Shown: positions 1-9,640, counted from the first letter of the stretch. The stretch: DNA of 50,715 nt from Planctomycetaceae bacterium (GCA_002724245.1 PBOG01000092.1:14393-65107); one strand, 5' to 3'. A program made the numbers and translations. The notes: generated from the sequence alone by a model not told the origin.

Positions 1-481
1 CTGTTTCGTCAGTTGCCTGCGGCAGTTTGTCAACCGAGATGATTTGCCAACGTCCCAGCTCATTTTTCTCGTAGATTCTGCCGTCGAGTAGATTGATGAG
101 CCACCCTGACAGAACAAAGACAAATAGTACCCACCAGGTTGCAGCTAGAGCGATGAACAAGTCGACCGAAAGATGGGCCAGAAATCGCACGATACCACTG
201 GAAGCCAACGCGCGGCGGATCAGTTGCACGGTGACAAAAAAGGAAAGACTGTCAAATAGAGCACCGAGCAGACCGACAGGAAATTGGATTTTGGCGTAAT
301 GAGTCAGGGCGTTTCCGAAGACAAGATGCGGAAAAGCGGTGAGCAAGGCGAGCCAATAGCAGCTGACATTAAGGACGACAAAAAACAGAAACAACTTAGG
401 ATAAAACCAACGCACTTCCACACGGCGGTGTCGGTACCAGTCGTACGCATGTTTGAGCTGTGCTCGCCAGAGTTGGATCAC
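1..481 (-). CDS. Membrane protein of unknown function, cut by left edge
   Basis: An open frame of 160 codons runs from a GTG at 481 off the left end. The start was chosen because GGAG sits 7 bases upstream of the GTG; no ATG lies nearby in frame. The visible part has a basic, aromatic N-terminus and then about three hydrophobic segments: one around residues 25-45 (FLFFVVLNVSCYWLALLTAF), one around 60-80, and one around 100-130 (LFIALAATWWVLFVFVLSGW). It is therefore probably an inner-membrane protein. It begins about 30 bp after the ROK kinase stop on the same strand, so it is likely the last visible member of that operon. I do not recognise the family, and the C-terminus is outside the window. 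Confidence 0.7.
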   Translation of the reverse strand, partial: MIQLWRAQLKHAYDWYRHRRVEVRWFYPKLFLFFVVLNVSCYWLALLTAFPHLVFGNALTHYAKIQFPVGLLGALFDSLSFFVTVQLIRRALASSGIVRFLAHLSVDLFIALAATWWVLFVFVLSGWLINLLDGRIYEKNELGRWQIISVDKLPQATDET

Positions 482-510
482 GTCGCTACTCCGTGCCTTG
501 GCACCCGATC

Positions 511-1497
511 TCAGACGTCTGCCTTCCAGGCTTCTGCCGCGAGTGCCAAGGCACCGTGGACCACCACTTCTTCACCCCATTGGGCAGGGACCAGTTGCCA
601 GGCGTTCTGCAATGGACCAAACACATAACGCGTTACTTCGCGTCGTAGCGGAGCGAAGAAACGGGTTTCTCCAATCAGGGAGACTCCGCCGCTGATGACC
701 ACGATCTCTACGGCAGTCAGCGTGATCACCTGGGCAATGGCCCAGCCCAGTGCGCGGATCGCCTCGGCGAGTACGGCCTCTGCCAACGGATCGCCGGCCT
801 CGGCGGCTTCAGCAACACGCTGCGCTGTGAGTTGCTCCGTGTCACCGTGACAGACGGACCAGAGGGTGACCGCTGCGGATTGTCGTCGTTGAGAATCTCG
901 GGCCGAGGCAGAATACGAGGGTTCTGCCATACGTCGCTGTGCCGCCTTGACGATTCCCCATCCACTCGCCAGGGACTCGACCGTGTCGCTGGGATCTGTG
1001 GCTTGCAGACCAGGGCGTAAATGGCCAATCTCAGCGACAGCCGGCCGGCTTGCTGCGTGCAGTTGCCCGTCAACTGCCAGGCCACCACCAACTCCAGTGC
1101 CGACGGTCACAAAGTAGACAAGGCGTGCTTGCAGGCCTGCGCCGAGGCGTGCTTCGGCGATCGTGGCAGCATCGCAGTCGTTGTACAACAAACACGGCTT
1201 GCCGAATGTCTGTTGCGTCCAATCCACTAGTGGGAAATCATCCCAGCCATCGATTTGATGGCTGGTGGTAACACAGCCAGTCCGCCGGTCGACAGGTCCG
1301 CCAAATCCGTAAACGATCCCATCGACGGGGAATTGCTTGAGAAGCTCAGGTACGACTTGTTGAATGTGCGAACGGATTCCCGCGCTGCCGTGTGTTGGTT
1401 CGACAGCACGGCGTTCCAGGCGCAACAAGGGCGTACCATCACCATTACCGATGCCCAATTGCAGTTTGGTGCCACCAATTTCAATTCCCAGGAACAT
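511..1497 (-). CDS. ROK-family sugar kinase (glucokinase-like)
   Basis: The 328-residue protein has the ROK/ASKHA fold signatures. These are an N-terminal phosphate loop (IEIGGTKLQLGIG, residues 4-16), a YNDCDAA segment near 105 that carries the likely catalytic Asp, a second phosphate motif (TVGTGVGGG, near 130) and EIGHLRPG near 155. ROK kinases phosphorylate hexoses or N-acetylhexosamines in the cytoplasm with ATP. The family's zinc motif CxCGxxGCxE, which normally follows the EIGH segment, is absent, so this is a metal-less variant. AAGGA lies 7 bases before the ATG and supports the start. The gene follows the SIS-domain gene by 44 bp on the same strand, so both probably act on the same phosphorylated sugar. 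The substrate cannot be read from the sequence. Confidence 0.85.
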   Translation of the reverse strand: MFLGIEIGGTKLQLGIGNGDGTPLLRLERRAVEPTHGSAGIRSHIQQVVPELLKQFPVDGIVYGFGGPVDRRTGCVTTSHQIDGWDDFPLVDWTQQTFGKPCLLYNDCDAATIAEARLGAGLQARLVYFVTVGTGVGGGLAVDGQLHAASRPAVAEIGHLRPGLQATDPSDTVESLASGWGIVKAAQRRMAEPSYSASARDSQRRQSAAVTLWSVCHGDTEQLTAQRVAEAAEAGDPLAEAVLAEAIRALGWAIAQVITLTAVEIVVISGGVSLIGETRFFAPLRREVTRYVFGPLQNAWQLVPAQWGEEVVVHGALALAAEAWKADV

Positions 1498-1541
1498 CTG
1501 CGCATCCTTGGCGGAGTGTTGCTGCTTGCCACCGAAGGTGA

Positions 1542-2162
1542 CTAGGAGCGAGACGCTTCGGCGTAGCGTCCTGCCTGATTAATTCGCGCATAGACGTCGT
1601 TCAAGACCCAGTGGAACAGACAGAGATGAATACTCTCGACCATTCCCATGTCGTTGAGATCACAATGCAAGCCATCCTGTTGAAGTTGTTTGAGACGCCC
1701 GCCGTCGTAACCCGTCAGGCCAAAACTTGTGAGTCCGTGTCGGTGCGCCCATTCGACTGCATTGAGTACGTTCGGACTGTTTCCGGAGCCGCTAATAGCG
1801 ATCAGAAGGTCCCCAGGTTGTCCGTAATTCATCAACTGTTGTACGAAAATCTGGTCGTAGCTGAGGTCATTTCCGACTGCCATCAGCCAGCCTGCATTGT
1901 CGGTTAAGCTCAGTACTTTGAGTCGCGATTTGGATTCATCGCGGAGGTCTTCTTCGCGCAGTGTGCTTTTGCCGAGGTCCTCAGCCATGTGACTGGCGGT
2001 GGTTCCGGATCCACCGTTACCAATAATGAACACAAATCTTTTCTGTTCCCACGCACTGAAAATGAAATCGGACCAGCGCCGCAAAGCGTCCCGGTCGATT
2101 TGTTCCAGCTCCTGTTGCAGCCGTTCTAGATAGGGCTCGGCCGCAAGTTGGGCTCCCAGCAT
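1542..2162 (-). CDS. SIS-domain phosphosugar isomerase (GmhA-like)
   Basis: This 206-residue protein is a single SIS domain, close in layout to sedoheptulose-7-phosphate isomerase GmhA. It has FIIGNGGSGTTASHMAEDL near residue 45 (phosphosugar-binding loop), LTDNAGWLMAVGND near 85, and LIAISGSGNSPNVL near 120, the second Ser-rich phosphate loop. It ends with a helical segment containing VESIHLCLFHWVLND, where GmhA has catalytic and metal-binding residues. The start is supported by GGGGAGAGAG just before the ATG. It lies between the helicase gene (102 bp upstream) and the ROK kinase, all on the minus strand. GmhA function (heptose precursor of lipopolysaccharide) is possible, but no other heptose genes are present, so a generic sugar-phosphate isomerase is safer. 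Confidence 0.85.
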   Translation of the reverse strand: MLGAQLAAEPYLERLQQELEQIDRDALRRWSDFIFSAWEQKRFVFIIGNGGSGTTASHMAEDLGKSTLREEDLRDESKSRLKVLSLTDNAGWLMAVGNDLSYDQIFVQQLMNYGQPGDLLIAISGSGNSPNVLNAVEWAHRHGLTSFGLTGYDGGRLKQLQQDGLHCDLNDMGMVESIHLCLFHWVLNDVYARINQAGRYAEASRS

Positions 2163-2264
2163 TCTCTCTCCCCTTTGTCAGATCAGTGATGTTTGCATGT
2201 GAATGTGCGGTCACCAGGAACCGCCTGAAGCAATCCAGACGTGCGATGCGCCGACGAGATTGCG

Positions 2265-4331
2265 TTATGACCAGAGCTCTTTGACCTGCTGGCGTATATC
2301 GACCGCGGCGGGTGAATTGGTGGGATCGGGTGGATCGGGGTCTTCCGCGCCGTTCGCGGCGACACAGTCAAGATGACGAATCGTAGCAGGTGTCAAGAAG
2401 CGGGTCAGCTGTGCCATGCCGTGACGATCGGATCGTGGTCCGCGGGCGGCGTGGTAATAGCATTGGGGAAAGCAGATGAACAGGCGATCTCGGGCTCGTG
2501 TCAAAGCGACGTAGAACAAGCGTCGTTCTTCTTCCAGTTGTTCTGCGTTGCGAGTTGCCAGGTCGGCAGGAATATTTCCGTCCGCCGCATGAATGGTGTA
2601 CACATTTTTCCACTCCAGGCCTTTGGCGGAGTGCATCGTGCTGAGGATCAGGTAATCCTCGTCGAGAAGCGGGTCTCCGGCATAATCTTCCGCAGTGACT
2701 GGCGGATCCAATGCCCATTCACTAAGCATCGTCTGCCGATTGGGAAAACGGTCGCTAAGGCGTTCGAGTTGCTCCAGATCTCTCGCACGGGCGGCGGGCC
2801 GGTTGTGGTTTCGTTCCAACAGCGGCTGGTAGACTGTGCGGGCCAGCGCGACCTGGGATGCCAGATCATGGTCTGCCATTGAACGCAACTCTACCAGCAT
2901 GTCAACCAGAGCACGCAGGAATGGAGCTGCTTCGAGGGGGACCTGGGCGTCACTCCAGGCACGGTAATCTCCTCCGTGTTCTGAGAGCAGGTCCAATAAC
3001 TTGCGTGCCCGCGCCGGGCCGATGCCAGGCAAGAGCAGCAGCACGCGATTTCCAGCGACCCAGTCGCGGCAGTTTTCCGCCAGACGAAGCAGTGCCATCA
3101 GGTCTTTGGTGTGCGCCGTCTCGATGAACTTGAGTCCTCCGTATTTGACAAATGGGACATTGCGCCGTGCCAGTTCGGCTTCCAGAACACTGCTGTGCTG
3201 GGCGGCTCGGAAGAGCACGGCCTGCTCGCGCAACTCAATGCCTGCTTCACGCTGCTGAAGAATCTCAGTGACCAGAAACTCGGCCTGTTCGTCCTCATGC
3301 TGGCAGGTGACGAGCTGTGGAATAGCACCGCCTTGACGCGCTGTCCAAAGTTCCTTCGTGTACCTTTGGGAAGACTCCGCAATCACCTGGTTTGTTAATT
3401 TCAGGATAGGCATCGTACTGCGATAGTTTTGCTCTAGTCGGAGGATACGACTCCCTGGGAAGTGTTCGGGAAAATCAAGGATGTTTCGTATGGTGGCTGC
3501 TCGGAACGAGTAGATCGATTGTGCGTCATCTCCGACCGCCGTCAGACCTTTCCCTGCTGGAGACAAATGGCTGAGAATATTGGCTTGCAGTTGGTTGGTG
3601 TCCTGGTACTCGTCGACCAGCACCGCGTCGAATTGCTGTACGATGCGCGGCCCGACCTGCGGGGCATTCAGCATGCCCTGCCAGAAGAGCAGCAAGTCGT
3701 CGTAGTCGCAAATATTGGTCTGGATTTTTCTATCGACATAAGCGCGAAACAGTCGCTTGAGGTCTTCTACGTAGTCTTTACACCAAGGGAAGTGTGCACT
3801 CAGGATGTCCGGGAGCGGCTGCTGCGCGTTGACCGAATGGCTGTAGATTGCCAGGCAGGCGGCTTTTCGCGGGAAGCGTTTATCGGTCCGGCTCAACTCC
3901 AGCTCGGCGCGGACCACATCGAGCAGGTCCTCGGCGTCGCTGCGGTCGACAATCGTAAATCCTTCGTCGATGCCGATGGCGGCCGCATGGCGGCGCAACA
4001 ATCTGGTGGCTACCGCATGAAACGTGCCACCCCACACCTGGCGACTGAGCGCACCACTGGCGAGGACTCCCTGCTGGCAAGAATCGTGGAGCACTTCGTC
4101 GACACGTCGCAGCATTTCGGAGGCTGCCCGGCGGGTAAAGGTGAGCAGCAAGATCCGCGCCGGATCAACCCCTTTGTGAATCAAGTGCGCCACACGATGA
4201 ACGAGCGTCCGCGTCTTGCCGGTACCCGCGCCGGCAATCAGCAACAGCGGATCCTCGCCATGCAGAACGGCCTCCCGCTGTTCGGCATTCAATCCTTCGA
4301 GCAGGTAGTGTGAGGGGTCCTCGGGTGACAT
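2265..4331 (-). CDS. UvrD/PcrA-like superfamily 1 DNA helicase
   Basis: The 688-residue protein carries the SF1A helicase motifs in order: Q-motif region LNAEQREAV (14-22), Walker A AGAGTGKT (33-40), motif Ia LLLTFTRRAASEM (60-73), Walker B VLVDEYQDTNQ (237-247), motif III GDDAQSIYSFRAA, motif IV LEQNYRST (about 299), motif V TMHSAKGLEWKNV (about 570) and motif VI YVALTRARDRL (about 620). It is an ATP-driven 3'-5' DNA translocase/helicase, probably in repair or recombination. It is slightly shorter than UvrD/PcrA (about 720-750), and I see no C-terminal Tudor-like region. The ATG at 4331 has a purine-rich but very close AGGG. Neighbours give no specific functional hint. Confidence 0.92.
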   Translation of the reverse strand: MSPEDPSHYLLEGLNAEQREAVLHGEDPLLLIAGAGTGKTRTLVHRVAHLIHKGVDPARILLLTFTRRAASEMLRRVDEVLHDSCQQGVLASGALSRQVWGGTFHAVATRLLRRHAAAIGIDEGFTIVDRSDAEDLLDVVRAELELSRTDKRFPRKAACLAIYSHSVNAQQPLPDILSAHFPWCKDYVEDLKRLFRAYVDRKIQTNICDYDDLLLFWQGMLNAPQVGPRIVQQFDAVLVDEYQDTNQLQANILSHLSPAGKGLTAVGDDAQSIYSFRAATIRNILDFPEHFPGSRILRLEQNYRSTMPILKLTNQVIAESSQRYTKELWTARQGGAIPQLVTCQHEDEQAEFLVTEILQQREAGIELREQAVLFRAAQHSSVLEAELARRNVPFVKYGGLKFIETAHTKDLMALLRLAENCRDWVAGNRVLLLLPGIGPARARKLLDLLSEHGGDYRAWSDAQVPLEAAPFLRALVDMLVELRSMADHDLASQVALARTVYQPLLERNHNRPAARARDLEQLERLSDRFPNRQTMLSEWALDPPVTAEDYAGDPLLDEDYLILSTMHSAKGLEWKNVYTIHAADGNIPADLATRNAEQLEEERRLFYVALTRARDRLFICFPQCYYHAARGPRSDRHGMAQLTRFLTPATIRHLDCVAANGAEDPDPPDPTNSPAAVDIRQQVKELWS

Positions 4332-4957
4332 CCCTGTCCGCTTTCTGGGAACATCCGTGATTGGTCAGCTGGAGAAAGTCAGGTGGTGCGGCGACTGGCC
4401 CGGATTCGTATCCAGATGCGTTTCGACACCACAGTGGAAATGATACCATGAAGCGGCGAATTGGTACCTGCCTCGGTCCTGTTTGGTGAGTAACAGCGAT
4501 GATCGCTGGACGTACTGGGAAGGTTGCCAGCTGGCGATATACGAAGCGTTTCGTGGTCACAGATGCTGATTATCCTGGCCGAGAGCCTGTCGGCGGAGCC
4601 TCGGAAACCCCCTCCGGGCGTTGACTATCTTGGAGCCAGCCTTTCGCTTGGATACCAGCAGACACATGCTTTCCTGGTGGCAGCCTCCACTGGGATCGTG
4701 GGTTGCCGCCGACCAGGCCCGGTCTGGTACGTTGGCCTGGGTACACGGTTTGACGATCGACAGCAAAGGCAATTGGTATCCGGGTGGCATCATGAGCAAA
4801 CGGGTCGAGTGAGTCGATCGAGTGGCCTCTGAGCCACGCAGGTGCGGAGCATATCATAGCGTTGGCCGCGAGTAGAATGTGCTGCTGGCGGAATGGGTCC
4901 GAGAGGAACATCACTGGGGCCGTGAAATGATTACGGACCTCTCAGTTGAGGAATACC
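4332..4957. other. Gene-poor gap with a possible beta-propeller remnant
   Basis: No convincing intact gene lies in these 626 bases between the divergent helicase and esterase genes. On the plus strand, frame of position 4621, there is a short stretch up to a stop at 4810-4812 that reads like an NHL/six-bladed propeller repeat (WVHGLTIDSKGNWYPGG, about 4738-4788). Stops cut that frame at about 4567 and the other frames do not continue it well, so it could be a decayed gene end or chance. Both flanking genes need promoters here, but I see no strong -35/-10 pair. Confidence 0.4.
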
Positions 4958-6250
4958 ATGCAGACGAAAATCCTGTGGAGCCTGTTTTGTGGACTGCTTT
5001 TCAATAGCACGATGACCGGGCTGGTGTCCGCGCAGTTCAAACCGAATTACGACGAAGCCAAAGTTCCCAGTTACGCTTTGCCTGCTGCGCTAGTCAGCCT
5101 TTCCGGAGATCGGGTGACCACCGCGGAACAATGGCGCGGTTCGCGTCGTGCGGAGGTGCTCCAGTTGTTTCGGCAGCACGTCTATGGGCGCAGCCCCGAT
5201 CCATCTCCCCAAATGCGATTTGAACTGGTGTCGACTGATGACCAGGCATTAAACGGACAAGCGGTACGTAAACAAGTGGACGTGTTGTTTACCGGTAACG
5301 CGGACGGACCACAGATGCGAATCTTGATGTATCTGCCGAAAACGGCGACGGCTGCTGTGCCGGTGTTCTTGGGGCTGAACTTCAATGGGAATCACTCGGT
5401 CCGCAACGAACCCGGTATCACACTTTCGCCATCTTGGATGCGCCCTGGAGACGGGATTGAAAACAACCGAGCTACCGAGCAGAGTCGCGGTTCCACGGCG
5501 AGCCGCTGGGCTGTGGAGAAGATACTGCAGCGGGGGTACGCTCTGGCGACGATCTATTACGGGGATATTGATCCTGACTACCACGATGGTTTCAAGAATG
5601 GCGTACACCCGGCGTTCTATCAGAAAGGGCAAACCGAACCCGCGAAAGATGAGTGGGGATCGATTGCTGCCTGGGCCTGGGGGCTCAGTCGGGCAGTTGA
5701 TTATTTTGAGACCGATGAGGCGATCGATCACCAGCAGGTGGCGGTCCTGGGGCACTCGCGGTTGGGCAAGACGTCATTGTGGGCAGGTGCCCAGGATACG
5801 CGTTTCGCGCTCGTCATCTCCAACAACTCGGGTTGTGGAGGCGCCGCCTTGAGCCGACGCCAATTCGGTGAAACGGTGGCGCGAATCAACACCTCTTTTC
5901 CACACTGGTTCTGTGGCAATTTCAAGCAATTCAACGATCGCGAAGATGCGTTGCCCGTTGACCAGCATTTGTTGCTGAGTCTGATTGCGCCACGCCCGCT
6001 CTACGTGGCCAGTGCGCAGGGTGACCAGTGGGCCGATCCGCGGGGCGAGTTCTTATCGGCCTGGCACGCCGACACGGTATATCGTTTGCTGGGTACCCAG
6101 GGGATTGCGACGCTGCAGATGCCTCCGGTGGACCAACCCCTGAAAACCGGTACCATCGGCTATCACCTTCGCTCAGGTGAGCACGACGTGACCGACTACG
6201 ACTGGCAGCAGTATCTCGATTTTGCTGATTTGCACTTTGACCGCCGCTAA
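4958..6250 (+). CDS. Secreted CE15-like (glucuronoyl) esterase, alpha/beta hydrolase
   Basis: The protein starts at ATG 4958, preceded by TTGAGGAATACC as ribosome binding site. A TTG at 4946 would add four residues but lies inside that site. The 430 residues begin with a signal peptide (hydrophobic core to about 20, cleavage near VSA-QF). The mature part is an alpha/beta hydrolase: an oxyanion-side strand [10 protein letters not shown], nucleophile elbow GHSRLGKT (Ser about 267), [14 protein letters not shown] after it, [20 protein letters not shown], and a C-terminal [10 protein letters not shown] with the likely catalytic His (about 409). This order is that of CE15, whose members cleave esters between glucuronic acid side chains of xylan and lignin alcohols. 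Substrate is inferred from family only. It is a monocistronic plus-strand gene. Confidence 0.8.
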   Translation: MQTKILWSLFCGLLFNSTMTGLVSAQFKPNYDEAKVPSYALPAALVSLSGDRVTTAEQWRGSRRAEVLQLFRQHVYGRSPDPSPQMRFELVSTDDQALNGQAVRKQVDVLFTGNADGPQMRILMYLPKTATAAVPVFLGLNFNGNHSVRNEPGITLSPSWMRPGDGIENNRATEQSRGSTASRWAVEKILQRGYALATIYYGDIDPDYHDGFKNGVHPAFYQKGQTEPAKDEWGSIAAWAWGLSRAVDYFETDEAIDHQQVAVLGHSRLGKTSLWAGAQDTRFALVISNNSGCGGAALSRRQFGETVARINTSFPHWFCGNFKQFNDREDALPVDQHLLLSLIAPRPLYVASAQGDQWADPRGEFLSAWHADTVYRLLGTQGIATLQMPPVDQPLKTGTIGYHLRSGEHDVTDYDWQQYLDFADLHFDRR

Positions 6251-6291
6251 TCAGAAATGCGTTCACCTATTGTAAATGGGGACGCTGACGG

Positions 6292-6789
6292 TCATTGGGA
6301 GGTGTTGCTGTCAGGCTGCAACGCCATACAGTAATGGACTTGTCGGGCGACTTCTTCAAATCCCAGTTCAGGGTAGAGTGTCCGACCAATTTCATTTTGT
6401 TGAAGTGTTTCGATCCGCGCGAGTACCAGTCCGGCCACACGGAAGGACGCCAGTGCATAGTTGATGAGCTGGCGACCAATCCCCTGCCCTCGCCAGCGTT
6501 GGTCAACTGCCAGGTTGGGAATATGTCCAATGCCCGCTTCGCGATCGCACCAGGTGGTGATGTAGCCGACCAGCTGGCTCGCTTGTTCAGCAACATAAAT
6601 ACCGTTGGGGTCACGTGCCGCATCTTCGTCCAAGTGCCGCGCCTTGCGCCATTGCCAGTTGCGGTTGCCAATCGGGCCAAAACGATCTTCGATATTGCGG
6701 TCGATGGAAACACCATCAAATGCTTCGATAGTGATTTCCTTGATGCGCGCCAGGTCTGCGGTGTTAAACGGACGAATGGTGGTGTTCAT
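6292..6789 (-). CDS. GNAT-family N-acetyltransferase
   Basis: The 165-residue protein is a single GNAT domain. It opens with TIRPFNTADLARIKEI (strand 1 and helix 1). It has IPNLAVDQRWRGQGIGRQL near residues 90-110, which contains the acetyl-CoA pyrophosphate loop (R/Q-x-x-G-x-G/A). It ends with RTLYPELGFEEV, the usual C-terminal segment. These enzymes transfer acetyl from acetyl-CoA to an amine; the acceptor here is unknown. An ATG four codons upstream (6801) is also possible: GGAGAA lies directly before it, while it is 14 bases from the chosen ATG. A longer reading frame continues up to 7539 but overlaps the TolC gene and has no plausible protein character. The gene converges with the esterase gene. 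Confidence 0.8.
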   Translation of the reverse strand: MNTTIRPFNTADLARIKEITIEAFDGVSIDRNIEDRFGPIGNRNWQWRKARHLDEDAARDPNGIYVAEQASQLVGYITTWCDREAGIGHIPNLAVDQRWRGQGIGRQLINYALASFRVAGLVLARIETLQQNEIGRTLYPELGFEEVARQVHYCMALQPDSNTSQ

Positions 6790-7058
6790 GAAGTAGTCCA
6801 TTTCTCCAGGGGCGCGATGCAGAGAATTACCCGAGTTGATTGCGGCGATTGACCTGTTTGCTGGTGCTGCATTGGCAGCGTTGTCTGTTTGGAGATGACC
6901 ATCCTTTGTTGCGACTGTTCTCGCTGGATCGATCCGTGTTCGCGGTTTACCCCAAGTGGCGCTACCGCCCACGTTTACCGACGAAGACAACACCGTTTGC
7001 TGCTGGGATGAACGTAACAACTGCCGGCTGCTCGGTGTACGAGGATTACACCGCCCGG

Positions 7059-9335
7059 CTAAGGCCGGTCGACGGTTTGGTGCTTCCCTGCGGGAATCAC
7101 AGCGGAGCCGTTGGTTTTGCCCCAGTCGTACGTTCCTGAACGCGGTTTGCGTTCGGGGACCACTTCTTCCAGCGCCACAGGCCGTACGGAACTGGAGGCT
7201 GACGCAGGAATTCCCGCGCTGGCCGCCGGTGCGGTCGACTCTGTTTCTGGAGTTTCTTGTTCCCTGTCCTGTGTGGGGGGGACAGGCAGGGATTGGTCCA
7301 CGCCAGGGAACAATCCCTCGGAGTCCGATAAATGATGGGTTCCGGCGGCCTGGCTGACGTTGTCCGGACGTGTCCATCCGTAATCCAAGTGGCGACTGGC
7401 ATTGCGTTTGCGAGCTTGCGCCATTGCATCCCAATAGGCTTTTTCTGGCCAGGGTCCTTCGGCCAGCTGAACGCCGTTGTATTCCAGCAGCGAGCCTTTC
7501 GTAAAATGCAGGTTCGCAATCGACTTGTTGTAGGCACACACGATTCGGTAGTACTCATCGTAGGCAGCGGCGCGTTCATTGATCGCATTCAGTAGCTGGT
7601 TGATCAAGACTCGGGTGTCTCGCCCGGTTGCCCCACCCTGGGACCAGATCGTTGAGATGACGTCGGTCCATTCGTCGGCGGCCTGCAGGCGATTGAGATT
7701 GGAGTTCGCTTGGACATAGTTACCATCCAGTGTGCGCAGTGCAGAACTGAGCAGATGGGTGGTGTTCAGCTCCATATCTTCCAGGACTGCTTTGGAACGC
7801 GCCACCTGCAATTGAGCATTGCGAACCGCGGCCAGTTCACGACGGTACCCTACGGGCATGCCAAAGCTGAAAAAGACGTCGAATTCCTGGTAATTTCCCT
7901 CCGTCAATTCGTCAAATGCGGTGGATCCGGCGTTGGGGAAATTCAGGCCGTTGCGATCGGCGTTGATCAGTTCATCGCCCATACCCAGCCAGCGGTAAGT
8001 GGCCCCGACGTCGAGGACGGGAAGCAGACGATTTCTGGCGGCGACCAGTTCGAGTTCTCGTTGTTTGAGTTGCCATTTCTGTTGACGCACTTCTGCCCGT
8101 TGAAACAGTGCTTCTAGATTGGTTGATGTCCATTCGAATTCCAGTTTGGCGGTGGCCGGTTCATCGATCGGTCGTATCAGGCGACCGTCGGCAGGTGCAA
8201 TTCCCATCAGCCAGCGCAGACGGCTTTCGATTTCGAAAACGTTGATCTGAGCTGCTTCGACGCGTACTCGAAAAGAAAAGTACTGGGCCCTGGCCTGTGC
8301 TTCGGCATCTGCCGGGTCAACTTGACCCTCGCGACGGGCTTGGATTTTCTGCCAGGCCCACTGTGCCGCATCGCGGCCCTGTTTGGCGGCTTCCAGCGAA
8401 CGGTAGGCGTAGTGCAAGTCCCAGTAAGTGTTTTCGACATCCAGTAGCTCGTTGCGAACTGCGATTTCAAATGCTGTCAGCGAGATATCCTCGTTGATCC
8501 GTGCCAGCACTACGGGAATGCGATTGATCTGCGTGCCACGGCCCTGCAGGAGGTGGTGTTCTGCCTTCACTTCCAGGAACTGGAGCCAGTTGCTGGGCAC
8601 AGCCTGAAACGACCCTCGACGATTGCTGCGGCTGTAGACCGAGACACTACTGGCGGCGAAGCTTGCTCCAGTGGCGGTCTTCTTGGCCAGGTCCATCCGC
8701 AGGCCGCCGTCGTTGGCTTCTGTGACGACGGGAAAACCGGTGAATTGGCCGGTCGTATTGACCGGGCGGTCGGTGCGCCCCAAGAGTGTGCCACTCGCCG
8801 AGCCACCTGAAGCACCAAGCACGGAGAGTTGGGCGTCGTAAGCTGCCAACGCGGATTCGGTGCCGCCCGCGGATGCCGCCGTAATACGGTTTGGCTGGTC
8901 GCCGGAAATAGTCAAACCGGGGCCCGGACGTGCTGTCGCCAGACTGCTGCCGGCGGTTGCCGTAATGGCCGGGTCGTAAACGGTCGAATTCCCTGATCGT
9001 TGTATCAAGCCGTCGGCGAACCCGATGGGAGTCACGCTGGCCAGATTGCGAATCACTTTGCTATTGTGCAAAGTGACCTGGATGACCTCTTCTAATGCGA
9101 TGTCCCAGAAGTTGTCGAATTTGGGGTCACTGACGGTCAGTGGTGGATGGCTCTCGCTCGCGTCCGCCAGGCTGGCTGTCTGGACATCCGGATAATCAAT
9201 TTTGAGCTGCTCTTCCAGCAGTCCCGAGAGGTCTCCGTGATCGCGAAGATACCGAGGTTGCAGAGGATGGCAGCCCACCGTCAGCGCGAGTACGGTGAGA
9301 AAGAGCGCCAAATAGGACGTGCAAATGCGGCGCAT
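7059..9335 (-). CDS. TolC-like outer membrane efflux lipoprotein
   Basis: The start at 9335 is chosen because the protein then opens with a lipoprotein signal: MRRICTSY, a hydrophobic core, and the lipobox LTVGC with the modified Cys at about residue 22. An upstream extension to 9491 is basic and unlikely. The 758-residue product has TolC/OEP-type regions: two long helical blocks with ENTYWDLHYAYRSLEAAKQGRDAAQWAWQ-like heptads (shown in part), RAQYFSFRVRVEAAQ, LRWLMGI, and a second half with RELELVAARNRLLPVLDVGATYRW and VRNAQLQVARSKAVLEDME. Such proteins form trimeric export channels in the outer membrane. It is longer than usual (about 450-500), because of a low-complexity insert around residues 100-250 and a Pro/Ala-rich tail. 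No inner-membrane pump gene is adjacent. Confidence 0.82.
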   Translation of the reverse strand: MRRICTSYLALFLTVLALTVGCHPLQPRYLRDHGDLSGLLEEQLKIDYPDVQTASLADASESHPPLTVSDPKFDNFWDIALEEVIQVTLHNSKVIRNLASVTPIGFADGLIQRSGNSTVYDPAITATAGSSLATARPGPGLTISGDQPNRITAASAGGTESALAAYDAQLSVLGASGGSASGTLLGRTDRPVNTTGQFTGFPVVTEANDGGLRMDLAKKTATGASFAASSVSVYSRSNRRGSFQAVPSNWLQFLEVKAEHHLLQGRGTQINRIPVVLARINEDISLTAFEIAVRNELLDVENTYWDLHYAYRSLEAAKQGRDAAQWAWQKIQARREGQVDPADAEAQARAQYFSFRVRVEAAQINVFEIESRLRWLMGIAPADGRLIRPIDEPATAKLEFEWTSTNLEALFQRAEVRQQKWQLKQRELELVAARNRLLPVLDVGATYRWLGMGDELINADRNGLNFPNAGSTAFDELTEGNYQEFDVFFSFGMPVGYRRELAAVRNAQLQVARSKAVLEDMELNTTHLLSSALRTLDGNYVQANSNLNRLQAADEWTDVISTIWSQGGATGRDTRVLINQLLNAINERAAAYDEYYRIVCAYNKSIANLHFTKGSLLEYNGVQLAEGPWPEKAYWDAMAQARKRNASRHLDYGWTRPDNVSQAAGTHHLSDSEGLFPGVDQSLPVPPTQDREQETPETESTAPAASAGIPASASSSVRPVALEEVVPERKPRSGTYDWGKTNGSAVIPAGKHQTVDRP

Positions 9336-9640
9336 CGTGACTTGAGTTCCTGGGAGAGTGGACGCGCGCTTCATCCGCGTCGCTTCGCGGATTTGCGGTT
9401 TCCCCCCCTGGACAACCACGTTTACGGCCAGCGTTGCCCAAGGCGCGAACCTCCAGCGACGTAACCGGTACGCCCAATATCGGCGTTTCACGGAACAAAC
9501 TTTCGAGGATCCCCGTTAATCCGGCGCACTTTTTCGATTTTCCTGGTCTGGGGAAACACGGTTGCCAGGAAACAGAGAACGGATCGGACAGCTATCGACT
9601 GGGATTACGGTCTGCAGCATGCCGCTCCAGGCTGTGGCTG
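9336..9640. other. Intergenic gap with one inverted repeat
   Basis: About 305 bases between the TolC-like gene and the STAS-like gene hold no convincing gene. An 8-bp inverted repeat, TTTCCTGG at 9539-9546 and CCAGGAAA at 9565-9572, could form a hairpin with an 18-base loop. It lies downstream of the STAS-like gene on the minus strand but has no U-run, so terminator function is doubtful. Confidence 0.4.

Noticed and set aside
3462-4313. Plus-strand frame of 283 codons
   Set aside because: It runs opposite the UvrD-like helicase gene, whose motifs are all present; the translated plus-strand product has no recognisable features.
6790-7539. N-terminal extension of the GNAT protein
   Set aside because: It overlaps the TolC-like gene and is Arg/Pro/Ser-rich without domain character; the acetyltransferase is complete from 6789.
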